This document shows positions 46,570 to 57,873 of a stretch of 64,000 bases of DNA, in pieces. The position numbers and the translations under genes are program-made. Origin of the DNA: Suillus spraguei (taxonomy: Eukaryota > Basidiomycota > Agaricomycetes > Boletales > Suillaceae); assembly GCA_016800925.1 (NCBI GenBank), contig JABCPU010000061.1:62001-126000 (forward strand), written 5' to 3'. Position 1 is the stretch's first letter; every line of letters begins with the position of its first letter. A model generated the notes under the pieces. The model had not been told where the DNA came from and made no database searches. It saw only the letters and a program-made list of their open reading frames with translations.

Positions 46570-46725
46570 CGATCTGATCAAAGCTTCTGATCACACATTG
46601 CAAAGTTTGATTGAAATTTGCAAACAATTCGTTGCAAATTGCGCGTCATCTTTGCAGATTGTATTTTTTTTTGAGTTTGCAAAGTTTCTTTACACTTTGC
46701 ACAATTTGCATTTTTCTATCTCGAA
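46570..46725. repeat. subterminal TTTGCAAA-type repeats of the transposon
   Basis: At least six close matches to TTTGCA(A/C)A(T/G) in both orientations occur in about 130 bp next to the right TIR (for example at 46600, 46617, 46632, 46650, 46676 and 46695). In CACTA elements, subterminal motifs of this kind bind the accessory protein. No equal cluster was seen at the left end. Confidence 0.65.
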
Positions 46726-46758
46726 TTATTTAGATTGTTATCTATATCATTTGTTACT

Positions 46759-46808
46759 TAGCTATCTATCTAGGTATATCTACCTGTATTTTGTCGATTT
46801 TCACTGGG
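46759..46808. repeat. right terminal inverted repeat
   Basis: Ends TTGTCGATTTTCACTGGG on the plus strand; pairs with 39723-39772. Confidence 0.9.
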
Positions 46809-46815
46809 CTTCAGT

Positions 46816-49130
46816 ATTTCACCTTTTGGTATAACGGTTATGCAAGTCTGACCATGTTACACATTGATGATATAGATGAGTGCGTACAATGCCATTGTGA
46901 AGCCTTTTCTTATGAATACCTCGACTTTGTCACTCAATTGCTGCTTCAGTCATCAAGGCAATTAAGATGACCTCAATGAGGCCATCTCTTCCTATGAAGA
47001 AGTGCTGTGCCCTTTTGGGCATAATTCTCCCCATCGAACAACCTATGAGCCGCCCTCCTCAACCAACCCAGTGATGATAACAACATCATGAAAGACATCA
47101 GCCGCTTTTGACTACTGACAGCGAGCTTGAGCTCAGCCCCACGATGGTCAACTCCACCACTCTCTCCAGTGACGACGCCACGCGAGCGGGTGCACTCGAC
47201 GCTTTCTACGAGAACATGTCCAAGGATTTGGAGGATTGAGTTATGGACTATACTGGGCTACAAATACCATGCGCGAGAAGATGAAAATGCCACTTGAGTA
47301 AATGACGATTTTCATTCATATTGGTGTGTAGTTCTACTGTATATCGTGTTATTGTCGTCTGGAATTAGCTTTCGCGTTCTTGATTTTCCCTCATTTATCA
47401 GTATCGTTGTCCTCTCCGTATCATGCACCCCAACTGGGCAATGCATCACAACAGTTACGTATCCCTGTACGCCAATACTCGCGAATTCTCCACGCTTTAC
47501 TCGTGTGCGAGGCTCATTCCATGGATGGATGGGTCCCGTGCTGTTTGATGACCAGCATGGTTTGATGGCCAACTCTCAGTCGCACCCGCTCCACGCGAAG
47601 CAATAAAGCTCGCACCCCGGACGCACTAACAAATGCAGCTATGATTCCCTACTAATAGTCTCATACCCGCATACGCAAATGCAGGTGCAAGTAAAGAAGC
47701 GAGTGTAGCTGTAGGTTTAGAAGCAGATGACATTTGGACCTAGTATTCTGTCAAGGATTCGTTTGCATCCTGTGAGGTTGGTTAGCGGGCGTTTTGGTTT
47801 GAGATGTTATTAGGAAGGGTTAGGTGTTGGAAGGGCCGTACGCGATAACACCTAGACACTTTTTTTGGAAAGGCGTGTGGATGAAAAAGATGACCCTTGA
47901 TGCGGTATTATACTCATGAAGTTACTGGATACGAGGAGTGATATGATAGGTGCACAATCGAAGTTGACACGCCAGAGGATGGCTTGACAATCAAGACCTT
48001 AGTCTCATTCGACAGTGCATCCTGAAGGCAGTAGTTTATTGAATACCTCTTCTACTGATGGGCGAACATCGCTCTCCATTCAGCAACAGATGCTACTTTA
48101 ACCAATTTGGATCGAGTCCTTCGAAATCCTTGGCCTGCGAAGAGGGCCCATCTGGGTCGACAGGCAGCTATGTGCCTAATTACAGCGCATGTACAGGCCT
48201 GGTACTGCCTCGTGCCCTGAGTATGTACGGAAATGTAGTGTGATTTTCTGGTGTACCTAGTAGATCAGTACTTTGTATATTCTAAAAATGATGTTGGATT
48301 GACATTGGAACTCTAGTTCCGAGTAAACAAAGGCAAAGTTCAGAATGACGGCAGAGGCAAAGGAGTGCCGTGGGAACTCTAGTGTGAAGCCGATTTCGTC
48401 TGTTCAACACTTCAATTGCCCTATCTGCAACACAGTATAATTTTTTCAGAGGACCAAACACACTCATAACTTGATCGTGAATCTGCCCTCTCACTCCCTA
48501 GTACTTTTTGTTCCCGTTGTCCATTTTTTCCACTCCCACCTTGAAAGCCAGGCTGGTTCCCCAAAGTCATATTCCTGAAGAGTCGGCGATAGCTGATTGC
48601 GGTTGTCTTCCTCAAAGACATAGTAACTATATGTCTATGCAATATATCACTTTGCCATACGGACGTCAACATGTTAAGGTCTCTTCGTGATTCGACCTTA
48701 CTTATCATGCACTGCCTGTCAAGGTTATAGTATCAAGATGGTGATGTGGTTTTCGTTTTCAGGGTGAATGACTCTATCGTTCCGGTTGTCACTGATACCT
48801 AACAAGAGGGTCAAACAGGCAGAAACTTGACAGCTACCGGTGACGCAGGGTGACCCTCTTATCAACTTGAAGTTGGCAGCCGTGTGATCATTGATATAGT
48901 TACGGCCTTTCCGTTGGCAGTAAATCATCGAGCACAATAATTTGTGACATTAAATGGAAATGTGCGGTGCCGCAAGCTTGGTACGATGTTATATTTTTTT
49001 CATTAGGACGCCACGAGTTCACAACCCTTACAAGTTAACGAGAATCCGACTCAAACTTCCGTGCCCTATAAGTATTGCACGTTGGTGGTCAGTACCTCAT
49101 CCCTCACTCTTTGAATATCTGCACAGTTTC
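46816..49130. other. long gap with faint gene scraps
   Basis: Near 46965-47040 the plus strand reads DDLNEAISSYEEVL, the usual TPR phrase of fungal TPR/CHAT proteins, but it is not part of an open gene. Near 47140-47240 a short open piece ends ALDAFYENMSKDLED and a stop, perhaps another relic. The rest shows nothing I can name. Confidence 0.4.
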
Positions 49131-50794
49131 ATGTCGGAACTAGAAGAATCTCTGTATGCTCTTAACTGGAATAACAATGTAGCAGGTTCGTCATTCTTGT
49201 TGCGATTGAATCATCGTCCTGAATTTCGTCGTTTTCTAGTTGTCATCATTACCCTGGTAACCTACGAGTACAGTCAGTAACTTCCATGAACCTTGCACTG
49301 CGGCTGAGTGTAATGTTATCTAGTCCTTCAGTTCGAGAAAGAGGTAGCGAGCAGATGATTTCATTGTCGTCACGTACTCATGGTTATATTATCGCAGGTC
49401 ACGTTTGTTTGGGTTAGAGCTCAAACCCAACGATATGAAGATCCCGAACTGACTGATTATGCAGAAAAGACAGCGGTCGGTGATGATATACCTATACCTT
49501 GTTGTGAGCTCCACCCTGCCAAAGTACCTCATGGTTTCCCATTTTGTTGCTATGTCAGGTTCGATATTTTGGTATTGTCCTTGCAACGTACGTCGCAGGT
49601 AGTTTTATTCTTCAGATGGTACATTGTATGTTAACCCCAATGTCCAGGATTTGCGCCATCTGTACGTAACGTAATACCAACTAAGCCGTCATTAACTGGC
49701 TAGCATCAGGGGGAGGTCTATTATATATACCTGAAGCAGTGAGTATATCGAATATCTTTTGAGAGAATTCCAGATTGATCCAAATTCAGCCGTACGTCAT
49801 AAGTCCATCTCACAGTCAGGCCTGATCTGCTGCTGATCTTGTTTAGTTGTGAGTATTTCATCTTCAACTGAAACTAGCCTTGCTCATCATAAAATTGAAA
49901 TAGGTTATGGTATACTTCTGTTCATGCAATGGGGGTTTTCTGTATATTTTTGTTTGGCGGAAGGTAAGTTATCCATACATTCTTACACCTTTGCGTTTAC
50001 CAATTTCGCATTTGCAGTCGTTCTCGTCTGGCGTCTTTACGCCCTACACAACCAATCCAAGCTCATACTTTACGTTCTCCTCGGTTTTCTCCTGCCTGTC
50101 ATCGGACTCTATATAGCGATGAATATATTTTTATGGAGTCGACCCTCGGCGATGTCAGGTGAATTTCCATTTTAATTAAATTCTTTGCAAGCTGATTGGC
50201 CTGGTTGCGTAGTGCATGAAGTGATAATAACTCCAAATATCAAGTACTGCACGGTTTCCTTCCACGTAGGGCCTATGCCTGCGATATACGCTTCCATCCC
50301 CATCATATGCTACGATATTTTATTGGTTGTTCTCGCCATCGCCGTCCTCTGGAAGCATCTGAAAGAACGAAAAGAAATTCGAATGAAGCCCAACGCCTAC
50401 GTAGTACTGATTGTTCGATATCATGTCATATATTTTGTCCTGTAAGTTCCCCCTTTATTTGTTGTGTCCTCTGGAAGCATTCATTGAATCGCACTAGGAA
50501 TCTGGCAACTCAAATCATCATGGCAGTATTGTGGGCCCACCTTTCGGTACGATCCTCTTGTGATTCTAGAGAGTTCAACTCTGATGCATGCATGCGCAGA
50601 CGGTGGCGTTGAATCTCGTACTATTGTTCAAGGACACCGCGCCATTGATTATCGTACCACGTTTCATCATCAGCATTTGGGAAACACATGCTAATGCAAG
50701 CTGCGTACGTGTCAGTACGACATTTGAAGATTGTGTCTGTTGGACTTCGCCACCGAAATCGGAGCAGCCTGAGAATGGTGCCGTTCAAAATTGA
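49131..50794 (+). CDS. DUF6533-like seven-transmembrane protein
   Basis: The 3' exons are well supported: 49904-49963, 50018-50158, 50192-50441, 50498-50546, 50600-50794; introns 33-56 nt (33 nt for 50159-50191 is very short), phases close. They encode GYGILLFMQWGFSVYFCLAEV, VLVWRLYALHNQ, a helix LLGFLLPVIGLYIAMNIFLW, then the loop with two Cys, helix YDILLVVLAIAVLWKHLKER, LNLATQIIMAVLWAHLS and TVALNLVLLF, and the C-terminal PRFIISIWETHANASC typical of this basidiomycete family. The 5' part (MSELEESLYALNWNNN at 49131, VIITLVTYEY, FEKEVTFVW, LASGGGLLYIPEA) shows the family pattern in small pieces whose exon borders I could not fix. It is a predicted plasma-membrane protein with GPCR-like topology but unknown ligand. 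The 5' end may be degenerate. Confidence 0.6.
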
Positions 50795-51892
50795 GAAGGG
50801 AGGTCAAAGAGAGTGTGGTTCATATTTGCTTCTGGCTAGTGTACGCATATTCAACAAAATGCTTGTATTTGGACTCGGTGAAATTAGATTTCTCGTGCTT
50901 GAATATATTTGCGCATTGACTACCACGACCTGCACGTTCGACTAGGAATTTTTATTTGAGTTCATCCAGTTAGTTCTTGTGACTTGAATATCATCCTTAT
51001 AGCTTGCAGTCCAAATATGCCAGATAATACTGGTGAGGTATTCTGGCAATAGTCAGATCATATTCAGGAAATGGAAATGACAGTAGACGGGATCTGCTCG
51101 TGCATTAAATGAGATAATAGTAGAACAACATCATAGACACGATCATGTTGTCTGGGTATGGCTTGTAGACCCTTCTTGTATAGCGAGATTCTTTACCCTG
51201 TTCTCTGTGGCCCTTCCTTTCAACATCATATTCTCCACCCTACCAAATATGTGGAAGAAGCTTTCGTCCGAAACAAAATTACCGAGAGCATCATACAGTT
51301 TGACAGTCTCTCACCACACCTCCTGACCGTTTTTATGTTCTATTGGGGAGCAGACTTTAAGGTAGTTTCCTTTCTTTGGATGTTTCATGGTTCTTACTCT
51401 GAGTCTTGTTACTCATTCCTTAGACAAATACTTCCTCCCAGCAGGAGGTGTCTTGCGCGATTCATTGGACAATTCGCTGGGTGTTTTGTCCACCTTGACC
51501 TAACTCATCTGACGACTGTACAACGGCGTAAAACATCCGACATAAGTGTTGCTTAAAATATATGGAGTGTCGGCTTCCTCACGAAGACATCCTGGAACAT
51601 CAGGGAAACGTAATTCACTACAGAGTACTACAGAACACTCCGTAGCACGATCCAACCCGCTGATGAAGACGGGCTAGAATTTAGTCATAGTTAATATTTG
51701 CCTCTGTACTTATTTATCGCATGTAGATTAGGCAAGTCAATACAGTATCCAGAATCAGTGAAACACTGATCAAAGGATTCCATCACTAGCAACCCGTAAG
51801 ATTGGCATTGCATATATCCTGTACAGAGTAAAGTAAAGAAACAATCGACGAAGGCTACTGAACACATAGTACAAGAACCGTCAAACATCATA
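50795..51892. other. convergent intergenic region
   Basis: Between the 3' ends of the 7TM gene (+) and the MYND gene (-). No gene recognised. Confidence 0.5.
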
Positions 51893-54139
51893 TCACTTAT
51901 CATCCAATGACTCTGAATCATAATTAAAGTCCTGGTCGCCCGGCGTTGAATCATACACCTCCTCATCCGAAAAATATTGGCCCTTAAATGCCATGCTCAA
52001 TGCCGTGCTTGGACTAAACAGCGTAAACTTTGACTTCCCCAGGTGAACCTTGACCACCGAGAACATATATCCTTTAGGTGGCGAGTCGCTTCTTGCACGA
52101 ATCTCGTCAGCGATCTCTGGCCATATGGGGTCTCCCCCAGGGAACTGCTCAAGCGTGTGCACAGGGAGCACGTAGTTCTCCGGTGGATACACAGTCATGT
52201 CGATCAGGAGCACGAGTCTATCGCTGAAGGCAGGGAACTGTTGCTGTGCTTCACGAACACGCGTTTCCACGTCCTCCATCGACCGCGAGATGGTACTGGT
52301 TTCGAAGCCTGCAATGACTTGAAGACTCTGACGGATATCGCGTGATCCCCACGGCCCTGATGGCGATTCGACCGAGAAGCGTAAGACGAGGATTAAAGAG
52401 ACTCACCAACGGTGCATCTCAGAACTTGGCACCACTTTTTATGTCCATTACGCCAAGCGGTCCTCTGGCATTTCTGCGAGCAATAGATTGATATCAAGCA
52501 GCCTGAGCACCGACGCTTTTTGCTGACAAACTGAGATGTGGACATCGGACACTGGAATAGATATCAATATCCATATGATGGAACTAGAAATGATCAGCGT
52601 ACTCCTGGACCACTGCACCTGTATTCATGGAAGTTTATAGGTTTTACACTGCGATGGCCCATAGCTTGGATAGTAGATCTCAGAACGATTTCGAGAACAA
52701 CCCCCAACCCTTCGTCGCGTATCTCTCGGTTTTCCGCGGGAGCACGGTGCATGCGAAACCAGTGTTGGCAAATGGAATTGACGACCCTGTCGTATATGAA
52801 AAATGTGGCAAGAAGGAAGAGCAACTCTATGTCACCCAATTGGGCACGGATTGGTACATCGCGACGGTGGGCGTGAGGCGGGCAAACAACCCCCTTCTCC
52901 AAAGTTTGAATGAGGCCAGCGTCGATGGCCTGGCAGACAGCTGTTACTCCGTCTTCTGCATCGCGAATAGCAGATGCAATATACGAGTACCCTGACCATA
53001 GAACCTTTTGCCTACTTGCAAGTCCCATTTGTGGATCAAAATCCAATTCCTTGCTTCCTTGCACTAAGATCCTTAGCAAGATCTGATTGATCGCGTCCAC
53101 CACTGTGCAAATCGAACCTTGGCGGATAAGTTGTGTGCGGCATGAAGGGTCTTGGCGACTGATAGTTTGCAGAAACTGGAAAGAATAATCGAGACCAACG
53201 GTGTAGAGATGAAGTTGTTTGACGTTTGGATCGCATGTGGTCCACGATCGAGGTTCTTCTCTACAGCCATGGCATCTCTGACAATCCGACGGATATATTT
53301 GAGAAGGGTGATGACAACAGGCTTCACCCCACCGGCAGCATGGATATGATTCGATACCGGAAGGGTGATTTTGTCTGGATCTTCAGATTCAGATACGCAC
53401 ACAAAGTTTGTTAGTGCAAAAGACGCCCGGAGCTTCGAAATAAGGCCATCCGATGTAGTTTCAGTGTCGCCTGGGAGTACATCTCCTCTAAGGTTTCCAA
53501 CCAATGTCCATAGCTGCGCGACAAAGTGCTGAACAGAAACAGAAGAACGGAGCAAGTGACGCCCTTCTTCCGATCTAGTGCAGATCAATGAGAGTGGACT
53601 AATGCACAATTTTACAGCTTCGGACACGCTGCAAATATCGGGGTGCGGAGGAGTGACTGAGACATCATAGGGAGGAGGGAGGCAATTCCGAGCGAAGAAC
53701 CGCATCCACGGGTATATTTCGTCCCACCTCCTCACCATAAATTTTGTTACAGTATCAGCCTTGCGATTTGAAGCTGAAGAGGTGACCGTAGAAATCTTCA
53801 GCAATCCAAAGAAAGCCCACTTTGCGCGCATGATGGTAGGAATGGTCTTGGGATTGATGTAGTAGTCTGGTACTTGAACTGATTCAAGTGTTGCGTGAAA
53901 GATGGGCACCAAGCAACAAAAATGGGAAGATTTGGGGATCGAAATAAGATCAACCAGCCTTGCCAGATCTGTGGTGGATCCTTGTAGAGCCTTTTTTGCA
54001 ATGATCTTGAGTGAATGTTAGTGATGAAATAATTTTGTATGATAAAGGATCTGACATGTATTGCCACCGGCAGAGACTTGAGTTCTTTTGTTTCATCTGC
54101 AGTAAGCTGCAAGCTTGATCCCCCTGCAACAAATGGCAT
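51893..54139 (-). pseudogene. MYND-type zinc finger protein with one frameshift
   Basis: Exons (minus): 54139-54056, 54005-53328, 53277-52619, 52522-52408, 52356-51893; introns 50-96 nt, GT-AG. Starts MPFVAGGSSLQLTADETKEL, followed by a ~450-residue helical region (LISIPKSSHFCCLVPIFH, WTTCDPNVKQLHLYTVGLDY) of the type seen in the many MYND proteins of Agaricomycetes, then the MYND finger RRCSGCLISIYCSQKCQRTAWRNGHK. Directly after GHK the frame shifts: AAAAGTGG where AAAAAGTGG would give KKWC, the last zinc Cys. Total is 2,000 nt, one short of a multiple of three. The C-terminal part (MEDVETRVREAQQQFPAF...SLDDK) resumes in the expected frame. MYND fingers mediate protein contacts, often with chromatin factors; the specific role is unknown. 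Confidence 0.78.
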
Positions 54140-54721
54140 GAGGAGGTAGTAGCGCTGTATACTAGCGTGATGAGCTTCAGCGGAGAACAGGTGGAAATTG
54201 GTTGATATTTGTCAAGTCGAGCTTTAGGACCATTATCATAATGCCGTGGTTAAGATCCATTACAGCAGAGCCTCGTGTCTGTAATTCGATATGAATGCGT
54301 AATAACTGATCCATTGAGACGTCTTACCGAAGCATGACGTTTCTTTAACCATTATAAACAAGAAGTCCATGTTTGTAGCTTGGATGTAGATTGCTTGATA
54401 TCGTTGACTCATCAGTGAACCGGTGAAGAAAGTAGAAGGGCCGTATATCACAATATATAGTACACAATCGCACAGCATCAGCATAATGTATTTGTATGCA
54501 TTTCGAGTTAAAATTATGCACCGGCAGCGTCCAGACATGGTGTCTCTCGGATAAGCCAAAACGACATTTACGAATGTATGCCCTGAGCTATACCTAATGC
54601 AAGTTGTTCAGAACAACTTTTGAACTCGCTTCGAACAGGTTGGCTTTTTTAGATTAGTAGGACGTTCGTATATATTACTAAAGATTCGTACCTATCCATC
54701 TCTTCTTATCATCGTCGCAAG
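54140..54721. other. divergent intergenic region
   Basis: Between the MYND gene (-) and the first peroxidase relic (+). Nothing recognised. Confidence 0.5.
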
Positions 54722-55726
54722 ATGAGTTTCTTCGAAGGTCTTTTCCGTCTTTTCTTTGATGTCGGGATTTTATCTTGAGATGTCCTTTTTACTCTCTCTA
54801 ATTTTGTGAGGCGCAATCGTCGCGTCCGGCATGTCACACCCCCAAGGCCAGCCAGGTGCTGGCCCGAGTATAGGCTTCCAGGAGAGACCGACTCCCGCTG
54901 CTCTTGCCCTGCACTCAATGCATTGGCTAACCATGGTGAGTGACCCTGCCAGTCCTTGGTGTAGCAGTGTTGATGTGACAACATCAAAAACCTAGGCATC
55001 ATATCACGCAGTGGCCGCGACATCTCGTTTGACGAGGTTGGCAACCATATCCGAGCAACATACAACTTCAGTCCTACCTTCTGTTCATTTGTGCCCCACT
55101 TCGCCGCTCGCATGCTTAAGAAGAGCTACAGCAAGGATACATTCGATTTGAAAGAACTCGACCTGCACAATGGTATTGAACATGACGCCTCTCTCTTACG
55201 TGAGCACCTTTTCTTGCAAGTTATATGAAATGATTTGTCTTCAGGCCTTGACACTGCTTTTCTACCGGACCAATCGATAAAGCATGTACCTTTCATTGAG
55301 GAGTTACTTGCAGCAGCGACCGGCAAGGACGAGGATGGCAACGATCTCATCACCGCCAAAGATCTCTACAGGATGCTTGGCAAGTGACGTGCGATTGCGC
55401 GTGCAGTAAACAAGGATTTTTCTCTCAGCTTTTTCCACAAGATCTTTGGGAGCACAAAGTACGTTATTGCATCATTCGTTTTCAAGCGCACCTTTGAACG
55501 TTCCGTTGGTGCCGCGACTCTAGTCACTGTCTTTGGAGGTCGTGTGGACCACCTCCATAGCTTCCTGCTTCATGAGCGACTCCCCGAGGGCTAAATTCGC
55601 CAACCTTATGGAATGACTCCGACGACATTCAACAAGACCATACTAGAAGTTGAGCTTGATGTGCACGAGCAGGATTTGGCAGAGGCTGCACGGGAGGCTG
55701 TTAAACGTCGTACTGTTCCTACTTGA
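54722..55726 (+). pseudogene. haem-thiolate peroxidase (chloroperoxidase/peroxygenase family), copy 1
   Basis: This family uses a Cys-ligated haem to oxidise or halogenate substrates. Recognisable: start MSFFEGLFRLFFDVG, haem ligand motif SCPALNALANHG (~54895), an intron from 54934 to about 54986, then SRSGRDISFDEVG, FDLKELDLHNGIEHDASL (acid-base Glu region), an intron near 55200-55244, FIEELLAAATGKDEDGND, FFHKIFGSTKYVIASF, FGGRVDDLHSFLLHERLPEG and a C-terminal EVELDVHEQDL. Breaks: early stop after VGILS, small indels between 54770 and 54880, TGA where CGA is expected after MLGK (near 55386), and a TAA after LPEG with lost codons. It is therefore dead. A second relic lies 5.8 kb away in the same orientation. 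Confidence 0.82.
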
Positions 55727-56297
55727 AATTCTACCCCTAAGCGACTACATTGGACATGACGTTGGGAACTCCCGGTCCTTGAATTCAATTACAGGCGCTT
55801 GTGGCCGCTTCAGGTAAACTCTTCGAAGACAAAATGCCCCCTTTATGTTTGATCTTCGCGGTTGCGCGCAAAGCAACTTGGGCTCGGGCCAAGCAATCAC
55901 TAATTCTGAACAGATATCTCGGAGTCAGCAAATGTCGATGCATGTCTACTCGGCCGTCCGCCACTAACGCCAACAAGACTGCACTGGCAATTGAATTTAG
56001 TGTGCGCAAGTAGCATTGGACAACACCAGTACGGGAGACTGCAGAAAATGGTGTTACGCAGACTTGATCTTGCGCGGCATTCGGATACTCAGGAAAAAAA
56101 CTCAGGATTCACCATCCCCCGTGCGCGTACACACGTCTGACCTTACCTTATAACTATCATGGGCTGAGTACGGTACCTATATGACACTATAAACGATGAT
56201 TATGACGACATGTTGTATCCATCGTCTTTCGAATCTACTTTTGATTTTTCCACTTGTAGCTGGACCTGTCTATGTCAATGAGCCCGATACACTGGTT
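55727..56297. other. intergenic
   Basis: No gene recognised between the peroxidase relic and the inverted-repeat element. Confidence 0.45.
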
Positions 56298-57873
56298 ATT
56301 ATGACGCTTCAAAAGGAACTTAATAAATTGCGCGATACGGCATCAAGTGCGCGATACACAACATTGAGTGCGCGATACACAACCTCAAAGTGCGCGATAC
56401 ACCAGCTACTAACTATTTCACAATATATAATATGGCCCTCCAGTAGTCTAGGTTGGATCATCTCTCTGATGAGCTGAGTTTCTCGAAGCGTTGGACAGCC
56501 TAAGGTTGAAGAATTCGTCCATTCAGCAAAAATCTATCCATTCCATTCCACCACAGATGTTTCCGGTCCTCCTTACATCTCTTTTGCTTTGTACAAGTTT
56601 CTGCATGCACCATAGGTGGGACTTCCTATGCAATGGGCCGATGGTGCACATTGAGACGTTCCTTGACTTTGAGTATAGTGCTTCACACAACAGACCTAAT
56701 AGCGTGACATTCCTTGTCAGAGATATTGTTGATGCGAGCCGAAGTGAGTGGCTCAAAAGCATGCGGCAAGAATTCTTTGACATTATACGTCAGTGCGAGC
56801 GAGAGAAGTTGTATTGGTTCGAGTGAGTAACGTTGCCGGCAAACAGCATAGACATGTGCATCTTTGCAAACGTAAATGTCGCTAAGCTCCAGCTCCAGTA
56901 GTTGAATTATGATATGGTATTTTAAGAACATCAGTCATCCATCTGCATGATATCGGCCATCAGACTATGAGTCCATGCTGGAAATCAACCGGTATGTAGT
57001 ATGTAGTGACTTTTTCGTTTGACTCCGATACCTAGCGGAGTTACCATATTAGGTAACTCCACCCACTGCACAGTGCACTCCCCGTCTCTCATTCTATGTA
57101 GTTTATCTTTCACTGCAACTTTTCTTTTCTCTCTTGTCTGAAATTTAGTTTTTTATATAAAGTTCTAATGCAGATATTAACAAGCTCCCAAAACGTTATT
57201 GGACGACTGTCTCTGGTGCCACAGACCTCGCAAAATACACCTCGAGTCATCGACTGGCTCTTTTTCTAGGGCTGGGTCGCACTTTGCCACTATCGATATA
57301 CTTTCGACGCATTTTTTATTCTCCCAGCGTTCAACATCGTCGTGTTGCCAGCCGCTTGAATTTGTAGCGCCTCAACCATCTGATAACCCTATCTGGCCCC
57401 CTTGTATTGATCCCTCATCTGAAGATTGTTTTATTGGTGACGTGAATATTACTGTCTAATCTCTCGTGCACTCTTCTATTTAGTATCTTTTCTAGTAACA
57501 CACTACGGAGCATTTATGGCCTATACCCTTACTACCGGACTCTACCCCCTGGTATTGATCCCTGGTCTGAAGATTGCTTTATTGATAAAAAATATTACTA
57601 TTCAATCTCATTCCCTCTACTATGGAGCTATACCTTGCTACCTGACCAAACTCACCCTTTCTATGGTGCACTCTCTTGATAATGATGCACCATTACTAGT
57701 ACTGGGCAGGCCTTAAAAATCATTTGAGCTTGGTCGCCTGTTGGAATGTCGTATCGCGCACTTGATGTTGTGTATCACGCACTCGATGTTGTGTATCGCG
57801 CACTTAATGTTGTGTATCGCGCACTTGATGCCGTATCGCGCAATTTATTAAAGTTCCTTTTGGAGCGTCATAT
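56298..57873. mobile_element. inverted-repeat element with GCGCGATACACAAC arms
   Basis: Left arm about 56298-56405 and right arm about 57752-57873 are inverted copies. Each starts ATGACGCT(C/T)CAAAAGGAAC, then AATTGCGCGATACGGCATC, then two or three tandem ~21-bp units AAGTGCGCGATACACAACAT. The interior (about 1.35 kb) has no transposase; it contains a hairpin (57037-57060) and two diverged copies of a phrase with ATTGATCCCT and TGAAGATTG (57400-57440 and 57545-57585). Exact ends and target duplication are unclear. Confidence 0.75.
57037..57060. repeat. perfect 9-bp hairpin
   Basis: GGAGTTACC and GGTAACTCC separated by ATATTA. Lies inside the inverted-repeat element; could be a structure or just the footprint of another small repeat. 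Confidence 0.6.

Larger units (their letters stand above)
39723..46808. mobile_element. 7,086-bp CACTA/tnp2-like DNA transposon with three genes
   Basis: Terminal inverted repeats begin CCCAGTGAAAATCGACAA at both ends (perfect 18 bp, then imperfect to about 50 bp including GGTAGATAT and TAGATAGAT). A 7-bp target duplication CTTCAGT flanks it (39716-39722 and 46809-46815). It carries the transposase (-), an accessory gene (-) and an acidic repeat gene (+). The complete boundaries and open transposase suggest recent activity. Assignment within CACTA, KDZ or related fungal superfamilies needs a search; the TIR does not start CACTA. Confidence 0.9.

Noticed and set aside
53261..53315. A second frameshift in the MYND gene near 53270
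   Set aside because: A 50-nt GT-AG intron (53278-53327) joins HAAGG to RCHGCREEPRSW in phase, so no shift is required there.
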